Under the pieces are notes generated by a model that was given only the letters and a program-made list of their open reading frames with translations, had not been told where the DNA came from and did no database searches. Of a stretch of 7,273 bases of DNA, positions 1-5,065 are shown one piece after another. Position 1 is the first letter of the stretch. Every line of letters starts with the position of its first letter. The position numbers and the translations under genes are program-made. The stretch lies in the NCBI GenBank assembly GCA_030640395.1, contig DAOWJK010000016.1, forward strand, positions 1-7,273, given 5' to 3'. This DNA comes from Nanobdellota archaeon (lineage in GTDB: Archaea > Nanobdellota > Nanobdellia > Pacearchaeales > GW2011-AR1).

Positions 1-1466
1 AGACAAAAATTAATATTCGGTATTGCCTGATTTCGCCGTTTGCTTTTGCCCATATTTATTGGGACCCGAAAATTTATGAACTTGTATATAAAATTGAAGA
101 ACCAATACTGGATGAAAAGGAAAAAGAAGACAGGAAAGAGATTGTTTCTGCGATGAGGAACATGATTAATTTTGACAGTGTTGTTCAAAAAAACCAGGAG
201 GCGCTGATGGAGTATATTGACCAAAGGCTCAAAATTATCGCTGCTGAACTCGGGATAAATCTTTCTTATGAAAGTTACAAGAAACTTTATTATTATCTTT
301 GCAGGGATTTTATAGGGTTCAATAAAACAGAGCCGTTGCTGAGAGATTATTTTGTGGAAGATATTGAGTGCAATGGAATTAAGTCTGCGGTGTATATTGT
401 TCATAGAATTTACAGAAACATAAAGACAAGTTTGGTGTTTAATGACGGGAACTTGCTGGAAAATTTTGTGGAAAAACTTGCTCAAAGATGCGGGAAATAT
501 ATTTCCTATGCCCAGCCAATACTGGACGGAAGCCTGCCTGACGGGAGCAGGGTTAATGCGACTTATACAAAAGACATCACAAGCAAGGGGCCGACTTTTA
601 CAATAAGGAAGTTCACAAAAAAGCCGTGGACTCCGACGCAGTTGCTGGCATTCAACACACTAAGTCCTGAGATGCTTGCTTATCTTTGGCTGTTAGTTCA
701 GTATAAAATGAATATTCTTATTGCCGGGGGAACTGCTTCGGGAAAAACTACTCTGCTTAATGCTATTGCGTTTTTTATTCCGCAGGAGGCAAGAGTCGTT
801 TCAATCGAGGACACGAGGGAATTAAATCTTCCTCGGGAAAACTGGCTCCCGAGTGTGGTGAGAGTATCAACAGGACTGGAAAAAGTCGGGGAGATAGACC
901 TGTTCACTTTGCTGAGGAGTTCTTTCAGGCAGAATCCAGATTATGTAATTGTCGGGGAGGTGAGAGGCAAGGAAGCATATGTGCTGTTTCAGGGCATGGC
1001 GTCGGGGCATTCTTCCATCAGCACTCTTCACGCAGATTCTGTCGACACTGTGATAAAGAGATTAAAAACCCCTCCTATTGAACTTTCTCCAACCTTGTTA
1101 AATATTCTTGATTGTGTCTGCATCATGACTCATGCTGTCGTGAATAAGCAGGAAACAAGAAAGTTAAGGGAGATAGTGGAGATAATTAATGTAACTCCTG
1201 AGGGGATTGCGATGACAAACACTCCTTTTGTCTGGAATCCTTCTGACGACCAGTTTTATTTTAAAAAAAATAGTAAAATATTTCAAAAAATTGCAAAAAG
1301 AACCGGCTTGAAAATTGAGGAAATTGATTTGGAATTCAGAAAGAGGATTCAGTTAATTCACAAATTACATCAAAAGAAAATTTTTGATTTTAACAAAGTT
1401 CAGGAAATAATTAATGAATATGCGAAAAAACCCAAAGAAGTTTTGAGAGAATTTGGAATTGAATAA
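1..1466 (+). CDS. Archaeal type II/IV secretion ATPase (FlaI/TadA/VirB11 family), 5' truncated by window edge
   Basis: Cytoplasmic hexameric ATPase that drives assembly of type IV pilus-like filaments through the T2SSF membrane proteins encoded downstream. The frame is open from base 3, giving 487 visible codons, and the 50 codons before the first ATG (153) are clearly protein. They include AFAHIYWD, ELVYKIEEP and a Glu-rich stretch, as in the N-terminal domain of archaeal T2SSE proteins, so the true start lies left of the window and ATG 153 is internal. Counting from that Met: ISYAQPILDGSLPDGSRVNA at 117-136, Walker A GGTASGKT at 192-199, Asp box SIEDTREL at 217-224, Walker B-like region PDYVIVGEVRG at 262-272, and His box GHSSISTLHAD at 285-295. 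A C-terminal helical region ends at YAKKPKEVLREFGIE. All catalytic motifs are intact. Archaellum-specific genes are not visible, so a pilus or secretion role is favoured over an archaellum; this is inference. Confidence 0.95.
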   Translation, partial: TKINIRYCLISPFAFAHIYWDPKIYELVYKIEEPILDEKEKEDRKEIVSAMRNMINFDSVVQKNQEALMEYIDQRLKIIAAELGINLSYESYKKLYYYLCRDFIGFNKTEPLLRDYFVEDIECNGIKSAVYIVHRIYRNIKTSLVFNDGNLLENFVEKLAQRCGKYISYAQPILDGSLPDGSRVNATYTKDITSKGPTFTIRKFTKKPWTPTQLLAFNTLSPEMLAYLWLLVQYKMNILIAGGTASGKTTLLNAIAFFIPQEARVVSIEDTRELNLPRENWLPSVVRVSTGLEKVGEIDLFTLLRSSFRQNPDYVIVGEVRGKEAYVLFQGMASGHSSISTLHADSVDTVIKRLKTPPIELSPTLLNILDCVCIMTHAVVNKQETRKLREIVEIINVTPEGIAMTNTPFVWNPSDDQFYFKKNSKIFQKIAKRTGLKIEEIDLEFRKRIQLIHKLHQKKIFDFNKVQEIINEYAKKPKEVLREFGIE

Positions 1467-1478
1467 TTGCCCAATCAA

Positions 1479-1492
1479 AATATTTAATAATA
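1479..1492 (+). promoter_or_regulatory. TATA-like promoter for the 54-aa protein / T2SSF operon
   Basis: The A/T-rich box AATATTTAATAATA lies in the 45-nt gap after the ATPase stop, centred about 27 nt before ATG 1512. That is the spacing expected if transcription starts at or next to the start codon (leaderless mRNA). No Shine-Dalgarno sequence precedes the ATG. The genes could also be read through from the ATPase, so this may be an internal promoter. In such an AT-rich genome the match alone is weak; the repeated spacing at other units is the main support. Confidence 0.45.
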
Positions 1493-1511
1493 CAGATTAC
1501 TTCTTTTGGGA

Positions 1512-1676
1512 ATGAAAAAAGAGGATATTCTGTTTCTTAATCAATTAGTCAAGACTCTTGAAGAAGCTGAGTTAAAACTTGAAGAAGCTTACGATGAGAA
1601 GAATTATGAGAGTTTTAATAATGTAAAGAAATTAATTATACAAATTCAAAAGAAAATTTCAGAGGTTGCTGTATGA
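1512..1676 (+). CDS. Small helical (coiled-coil) protein between the ATPase and T2SSF genes
   Basis: A 54-aa ORF (MKKEDILFLN... to ...KISEVAV) with no membrane segment or signal peptide. It is rich in Leu, Ile, Glu and Lys. Two amphipathic helices are apparent, about residues 5-28 and 32-52, separated by a DEKNY turn, suggesting a helical hairpin. Its TGA overlaps the next ATG (ATGA, 1673-1676), a strong sign of a real, translationally coupled gene. I do not recognise a named family, although I recall similar short Glu/Lys-rich proteins beside T2SSE/T2SSF genes in DPANN genomes. The location suggests a cytoplasmic accessory of the pilus motor, for example one that binds the ATPase or the similar helical N-terminus of the next protein; that is inference. 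It is short enough to be dropped by length cut-offs in gene calling. Confidence 0.8.
   Translation: MKKEDILFLNQLVKTLEEAELKLEEAYDEKNYESFNNVKKLIIQIQKKISEVAV
1662..1666 (+). promoter_or_regulatory. Shine-Dalgarno for the 479-aa T2SSF gene
   Basis: GAGGT sits 6 nt before ATG 1673, inside the end of the 54-aa gene. It supports this start and translation as an internal operon gene. Confidence 0.65.
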
Positions 1677-3112
1677 GTGAAGAATTAAAAAAAATAATTT
1701 CAGAAAAAAAGAAGATTATCAAAGAGATAGGTTCTCTGTTTGCGATATTTGAAAGAACAAGAGACAGCGAAGAGAGAAAAATAATTTCTTCGCAAATTAA
1801 TTTATTAAAAAATTCCCTGAAAAAAAGAAACAATGATATTTCGGGAGCATTGCGAAAAGTATCCTTGGTAAAACCTTTAGGCAACTTTGCAACAACACAA
1901 GGCACACCACAGGCGTACCCCGAAAAATTTCCTGCGGAAATGTTTACTAGGGGCAAAGATGACTTCCTGAGGATTCAGGATAAACAACAGCACAAAGGTT
2001 TACTAACCACTCAAGCAAAAAATAAAAAGATTGAATCAAATGAAAAAGAAATGGTTAAAGGTTCAAAAAAAGGAAAAAGCAAATCCAAGATTTCCATGTT
2101 TCCTTCACTAAGTTCAGGAAAAATAAAAATTCCGGAACTTGAAAAAGAAACATTAAAACGGCTTGGGAAAAAGGAGGAAAAGATTATTAAAGAGAAAGTG
2201 AAAAAACCAAGCAAGTATGTCAAGGCATCCAATAGGATTTTTATTAATCTTTCAAAACCTCTTTCTAAGAAAAAAATATTTGACATATTAAAAACATCTC
2301 TTATAAAATCAAACATGCAATTTATCCCTTCAAATTATATTTCAATAATTTTATTCACTACCCTGCTATCAGTGATTTTTAGCATATTTGTTTTTGGATT
2401 TTTTTTATTTTTTAATTTTGGACCTGCACTTCCCATTATAACAAGGGTTACCGAGGATATTGGAACAAGATTCATGAAAATCTTCTGGATTTTATTTGTC
2501 ATTCCTCTTGCCACCATCTCATTCATGTATTTTTATCCTTCAATAGAAAGAAAATCTATTGAGAACAAAATCAATCGTGAACTTCCTTTTGCAACAATTC
2601 ACATGTCGGCAATTTCAGGCTCGATGGTTGAACCAAGCAAGATTTTCAGCATAGTGAATTCAACAGGGGAGTATCCTAACATCTCAAAAGAATTTACAAA
2701 ATTGATAAATGAAATCCATGTTTATGGATATAATTTAGTTAGTGCGCTGAGAAATCTTGCGTTTAACTGCCCAAGTTCAAAGCTCGCAGAATTATTTAAC
2801 GGCCTGGCGTCTACAATAAGTTCAGGTGGAGACCTCCAGGATTTTTTTGAAAAAAGAGCCCAAAGCCTGCTTTTTGAATATAAAATTGAAAATGAAAAAC
2901 ACACGAAAACTGCAGAAACATTTATGGACATTTACATAAGCATTGTCATTGCTGCTCCAATGATTTTCATGCTTGTGTTAATGATGATGAAAATAAGCGG
3001 GTTGGGAATTTCAATGAGCACATCGATGATTAGTTTAATAATGGTCTCAGGAGTAGCAATGATAAACATTGTCTTCCTGACATTTTTACATTTAAAACAG
3101 CCAGGTGAATAA
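1673..3112 (+). CDS. T2SSF-domain pilus assembly membrane protein (FlaJ/TadC-like) with long Lys-rich N-terminal extension
   Basis: Polytopic membrane platform protein of a type IV pilus/T2SS-like machine, 479 aa, expected partner of the upstream ATPase. Residues 1-60 look like a helical hairpin. Residues 70-115 form an unusual Gln/Thr/Gly/Pro-rich stretch, and 116-205 are a strongly basic linker. Four membrane helices follow at about 222-248, 268-288, 420-438 and 449-473. The cytoplasmic T2SSF domain lies between helices 2 and 3 (about 290-415) and shows family-typical motifs: FYPSIERKSIENKI, LPFATIHMSAISGS (304-317), a fully visible CPSS (366-369) and SSGGDLQDFFEKRAQ (383-397). The ATGA overlap with the previous gene and the 1-nt gap to the next T2SSF gene indicate one operon. 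The first 200 residues are more variable in look than the rest and should face the cytoplasm, where they could contact the ATPase or the 54-aa protein (inference). Confidence 0.92.
   Translation: MSEELKKIISEKKKIIKEIGSLFAIFERTRDSEERKIISSQINLLKNSLKKRNNDISGALRKVSLVKPLGNFATTQGTPQAYPEKFPAEMFTRGKDDFLRIQDKQQHKGLLTTQAKNKKIESNEKEMVKGSKKGKSKSKISMFPSLSSGKIKIPELEKETLKRLGKKEEKIIKEKVKKPSKYVKASNRIFINLSKPLSKKKIFDILKTSLIKSNMQFIPSNYISIILFTTLLSVIFSIFVFGFFLFFNFGPALPIITRVTEDIGTRFMKIFWILFVIPLATISFMYFYPSIERKSIENKINRELPFATIHMSAISGSMVEPSKIFSIVNSTGEYPNISKEFTKLINEIHVYGYNLVSALRNLAFNCPSSKLAELFNGLASTISSGGDLQDFFEKRAQSLLFEYKIENEKHTKTAETFMDIYISIVIAAPMIFMLVLMMMKISGLGISMSTSMISLIMVSGVAMINIVFLTFLHLKQPGE
1881..2008. repeat. Palindrome-dense, compositionally odd segment inside the T2SSF gene
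   Basis: Four short inverted repeats lie within 128 bp: GCAA-CT-TTGC (1881-1890), ATTTCC-TGC-GGAAAT (1927-1941), TCCTGA-GGAT-TCAGGA (1965-1980) and GGTT-TACT-AACC (1997-2008). An 8-bp direct repeat, GTTTACTA, occurs at 1942-1949 and 1998-2005. The encoded residues (about 70-112) are rich in Gln, Thr, Gly and Pro, unlike the Lys/Ile/Ser-rich sequence on both sides. This would fit an in-frame insertion of a palindromic element into a tolerant linker, but each repeat is short and chance is not excluded. Confidence 0.3.
3104..3108 (+). promoter_or_regulatory. Shine-Dalgarno deciding the start of the second T2SSF gene
   Basis: GGTGA lies 5 nt before ATG 3114, at good spacing. An in-frame GTG at 3105 lies within this motif, so the longer GTG start is unlikely and ATG 3114 is preferred. 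Confidence 0.65.
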
Positions 3113-3113
3113 C

Positions 3114-3926
3114 ATGAAAAAAATATATTGGACAGGATTTGCATTGTCGTCGGCAGTTGTAATTTTGTCGCTATTTTTAATTAACACAAAATTTTTCTTT
3201 TTTGTTCTTGGGATTGGAGTTTTGCTGGGAATTGCTCCATTTGTAATATTAACTATTTATGAAACAAGAGTTACTCATGAAAAAGAGGAGATGTTTCTGG
3301 AATTTGCCAGAAATCTGGTTGAAAGTGTGAAAACAGGCATACCAATAAGCAAAAGCATAATTAATGTCAAGGGTAAATCATATGGGGTCTTGAGTGAAAA
3401 TGTTGAAAAATTAGCTAATCAGATTTCCCTGGGAATTCCGTTGAATACCGCCCTAAAAATATTTGCAAAAGACATTAATAATAAAAATATCTCAAGGGCA
3501 TTAAAATTAATCGGGCAGGCAGAAAAAGCAGGAGGAGAGATTGGAGAAATCCTTGAGTCAGTTGCCGAGGCTGTGAACATGTCAAACAAATTAAAAAAAG
3601 AGAGGAAGGCAGCAATATCAACATTAGTTGTTCAGGGCTATATTATTTTCTTTGTATTCATAGTAATTATTTTAATCATGCAATTCAAAATACTTCCGAT
3701 GATTTCAGATATCGCTGTTGTTGAAGCATTAGGAACAGGCGAAACCATTGACCAGAAGACAATATCTAATGCGTTTTTGTATTTGCTTTTGATTCAGGGA
3801 TTTTTCAATGGCCTGACAATTGGGAAACTTGCAGAAGGAAATGCCAAAGCCGGAATAAAGCATTCATTTGCACTGATGATTGTGTCATTCTTTGTTTCTA
3901 CAGGAGCGAACATATTTTTTGGCTGA
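3114..3926 (+). CDS. Second T2SSF-domain membrane protein (FlaJ/TadB-like)
   Basis: Second half of the pilus assembly platform, 270 aa from ATG 3114, with GGTGA upstream and one base after the previous stop. A GTG at 3105 would add three residues but overlaps the ribosome binding site. Membrane helices lie at about 7-23, 28-48, 173-193, 219-236 and 249-268. The cytoplasmic T2SSF domain is at about 57-165, with EEMFLEFARNLVESVKTG (58-75), QISLGIPLNTAL (103-114) and GQAEKAGGEIGEILESVAE (134-152); the GGEI motif matches GGDL in the upstream paralogue. GNAKAGIKHS near the C-terminus is typical of archaeal FlaJ-type proteins. Together with the 479-aa protein it resembles the TadB/TadC arrangement, or a double-T2SSF FlaJ split into two genes. 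A Lys-poor, unextended N-terminus distinguishes it from its neighbour. Confidence 0.92.
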   Translation: MKKIYWTGFALSSAVVILSLFLINTKFFFFVLGIGVLLGIAPFVILTIYETRVTHEKEEMFLEFARNLVESVKTGIPISKSIINVKGKSYGVLSENVEKLANQISLGIPLNTALKIFAKDINNKNISRALKLIGQAEKAGGEIGEILESVAEAVNMSNKLKKERKAAISTLVVQGYIIFFVFIVIILIMQFKILPMISDIAVVEALGTGETIDQKTISNAFLYLLLIQGFFNGLTIGKLAEGNAKAGIKHSFALMIVSFFVSTGANIFFG

Positions 3927-3989
3927 AAAGTTTAACATCAGGATTTAGAGAAGTTTTTCTGGAGCATAGCTGAGGAAATCCGAAAAGTT
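3925..3989. repeat. Direct repeats flanking a small predicted stem-loop in the 3' intergenic region
   Basis: Copies of GAAAAGTT (3925-3932 and 3982-3989) flank an inverted repeat GGATTT (3941-3946)/AAATCC (3976-3981). Inside it two smaller hairpins can be drawn: AGAGA-AGTT-TTTCT (3947-3960, one G-U pair) and AGC-ATA-GCT (3963-3971), which would make a three-way junction in RNA. The element sits between the end of the pilus operon and the convergent 58-aa gene. It could be a 3' UTR structure, a tiny insertion scar or chance. Confidence 0.3.
3947..3960 (+). terminator. Possible 3' end signal of the T2SSF operon
   Basis: The hairpin AGAGA-AGTT-TTTCT contains a T5 run (3954-3958) 21 nt after the stop of the second T2SSF gene. 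Archaeal termination needs mainly a U-rich tract, and this one is short, so the call is weak. Confidence 0.25.
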
Positions 3990-4004
3990 ATTTTCAAAGG
4001 TGTT

Positions 4005-4181
4005 TTATCTATGTTTTTTCTTTCTGTTTAGAGCCATACCTAATAAGCCTAATCCAAGTCCTAAAAAAAGTCCTCCAACTAATTGGTTAGTTATAAAACC
4101 AATACCCATACCAACAAAAAGCCCAGCAGGTACGAATAAACTACTTTGATCATCTTCTTTCAATTTTTTAAATTTCTTCAT
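4005..4181 (-). CDS. Small Gly-rich two-helix membrane protein
   Basis: A 58-aa minus-strand ORF, ATG at 4181-4179 and TAA at 4007-4005. It has a charged N-terminus (MKKFKKLKEDDQSS), a hydrophobic Gly-rich core from about 15 to 51 and a basic tail NRKKKHR. The core begins FVPAGLFVGMGIGF and continues through TNQ to GGLFLGLGLGLLG, reading as two short membrane helices with glycine-zipper spacing joined by an ITNQ turn. A TATA-like box sits 27 nt before the ATG, which strengthens the call. It converges on the T2SSF operon and diverges from the pilin-like unit. I do not recognise a named family, although small Gly-rich membrane proteins of this look are common hypotheticals in archaea. Codons look normal, with no overlapping gene on the other strand, so it accounts for most of the otherwise empty gap 3927-4311. 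Confidence 0.75.
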   Translation of the reverse strand: MKKFKKLKEDDQSSLFVPAGLFVGMGIGFITNQLVGGLFLGLGLGLLGMALNRKKKHR

Positions 4182-4202
4182 AATTTTATATTATAATTAA
4201 AA

Positions 4203-4213
4203 GATATATAAAA
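4203..4213 (-). promoter_or_regulatory. TATA-like promoter of the 58-aa membrane protein gene
   Basis: On the minus strand the box reads TTTTATATATC, centred about 27 nt before ATG 4181, consistent with a leaderless transcript. No Shine-Dalgarno sequence is seen. The interval 4182-4311 is a divergent promoter region with nothing else recognised. Confidence 0.55.
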
Positions 4214-4281
4214 CTTTTTATTCTATTTTTTATCCATTGAAAATAATTGTATAACATTTAAAAGAAACTCCAAAACATAGA

Positions 4282-4297
4282 TTTAATAAATATTAAT
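4282..4297 (+). promoter_or_regulatory. TATA-like promoter of the pilin-like unit
   Basis: TTTAATAAATATTAAT is centred about 23-26 nt before ATG 4312. There is no Shine-Dalgarno sequence, so a leaderless transcript is likely. Confidence 0.5.
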
Positions 4298-4311
4298 TAT
4301 TTCTTTAAGAT

Positions 4312-5034
4312 ATGAAAAAAAGAGGTTCGCATATTGGAATTGTTCTGTCTTTTATAATATTTGTAATTTTTTTGGCTTTTTTATATTCAACCATGGAACC
4401 CCTGATAAAAATTAAAGAAGACAAAAAGCTTATGCTGGAATATTTAGAAGCGATATTAATTAAAAAACTTAACACGAATCTGACAACCCTTACAATAACT
4501 ATTGATGAGTCTGTCAGCCAAGATTGTGTGGTATTAGATGGTTTAATAGAGGAAAGGAGAGGGTTAAATTCCAGGATTATTGTCAAGGATTATGACAGGA
4601 ATATTATTCCATCTTATATTTCAGAAGCAAGCAGCAGTGATTTAATAGTAGACAGAGATAGTTCCGGGGACACTTTTTTAAAAATATATGGTTCAGAAGA
4701 ATTTGAAAGTTTAGGCAAAAAATCAACAGGCGGGTGCAAACTATTAGGAACAGACTATAAAATTAAATTATTAAAATCAAGTCAATATATTTCTAAAACA
4801 AAAGTAGCTGAGTTAAAAAATGATTACTTAGATGGATATGAAAATCTTAAGGAAGAATTAAATATGCCTGAAGCCAGTGATTTTGGATTTGGATTCATAT
4901 ATAATGATGGAACCAAGATAGAAACAGAAAGTGAAAATGTGTCAAGGAGTGTTTATGCTGAGGACGTTCCAGTCAGATATATTGACAGCGACGCGAACAT
5001 TTTATCCGGATACATAAAGATTAAAATATGGTAA
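4312..5034 (+). CDS. Pilin-like (minor pseudopilin) single-pass surface protein
   Basis: A 240-aa protein with a short basic N-terminus MKKRG and one hydrophobic helix (about 8-28), then an extracytoplasmic domain. This is the layout of class III signal peptide pilins, with RG-SHIGI as the possible prepilin peptidase region. The usual Glu at mature position 5 is absent, so processing is uncertain and it could be a simple membrane-anchored protein. After the helix comes an amphipathic stretch LMLEYLEAILIKKL (40-53). A mid-domain follows with two cysteines (72 and 142) that could pair. The C-terminal end, SRSVYAEDVPVRYIDSD then NILSGYIKIKIW, looks beta-rich. I recall DPANN proteins with a similar N-terminal helix and IKVW-like ending, but no named family. 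It is the first gene of a unit with the Cys-rich pilin-like protein 31 nt downstream and lies near T2SSE/T2SSF genes, so it is a likely substrate or minor pilin (inference). Confidence 0.82.
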   Translation: MKKRGSHIGIVLSFIIFVIFLAFLYSTMEPLIKIKEDKKLMLEYLEAILIKKLNTNLTTLTITIDESVSQDCVVLDGLIEERRGLNSRIIVKDYDRNIIPSYISEASSSDLIVDRDSSGDTFLKIYGSEEFESLGKKSTGGCKLLGTDYKIKLLKSSQYISKTKVAELKNDYLDGYENLKEELNMPEASDFGFGFIYNDGTKIETESENVSRSVYAEDVPVRYIDSDANILSGYIKIKIW

Positions 5035-5045
5035 TAAATATAAAC
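5033..5045 (+). promoter_or_regulatory. TATA-like promoter of the Cys-rich pilin-like gene
   Basis: AATAAATATAAAC overlaps the previous stop codon and is centred about 27 nt before ATG 5066. No Shine-Dalgarno sequence precedes this ATG, unlike the coupled genes of the left operon, so independent leaderless transcription is plausible. Confidence 0.45.
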
Positions 5046-5065
5046 TTGATCTTTTAAATAAAGAT

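Noticed and set aside
1636..1956. Reverse-strand open frame of 106 codons under the first T2SSF gene
   Set aside because: It lies opposite the well-supported T2SSF frame and the end of the 54-aa gene; its hydrophobic Phe/Leu-rich translation is what Lys-rich codons give on the opposite strand.
2011..3144. Several reverse-strand open frames opposite the T2SSF genes
   Set aside because: All are shadows of the confident + strand frames.
3873..3926. Possible C/D box guide RNA: CTGATGA at 3873-3879 and CTGA at 3923-3926
   Set aside because: The first base of the C box is C and not a purine, no internal D'/C' pair is visible, and the whole stretch is the end of the T2SSF gene with normal coding sequence.
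1..3926. Archaellum (flagellum) operon
   Set aside because: The ATPase and T2SSF proteins are related to FlaI and FlaJ, but no archaellin, FlaH, FlaF or FlaG gene is visible and the T2SSF platform is split in two, so a pilus or secretion system fits better.
3927..4311. CRISPR array, tRNA or riboswitch in the longest gap
   Set aside because: No regularly spaced repeats, no cloverleaf with a T-loop GTTCRAATC-like motif and no recognised aptamer are visible; the gap is explained mostly by the 58-aa gene and promoters.
4305..4586. Reverse-strand open frame of 93 codons opposite the first pilin-like gene
   Set aside because: It is a shadow of the real + strand gene, with no promoter or recognisable motif of its own.
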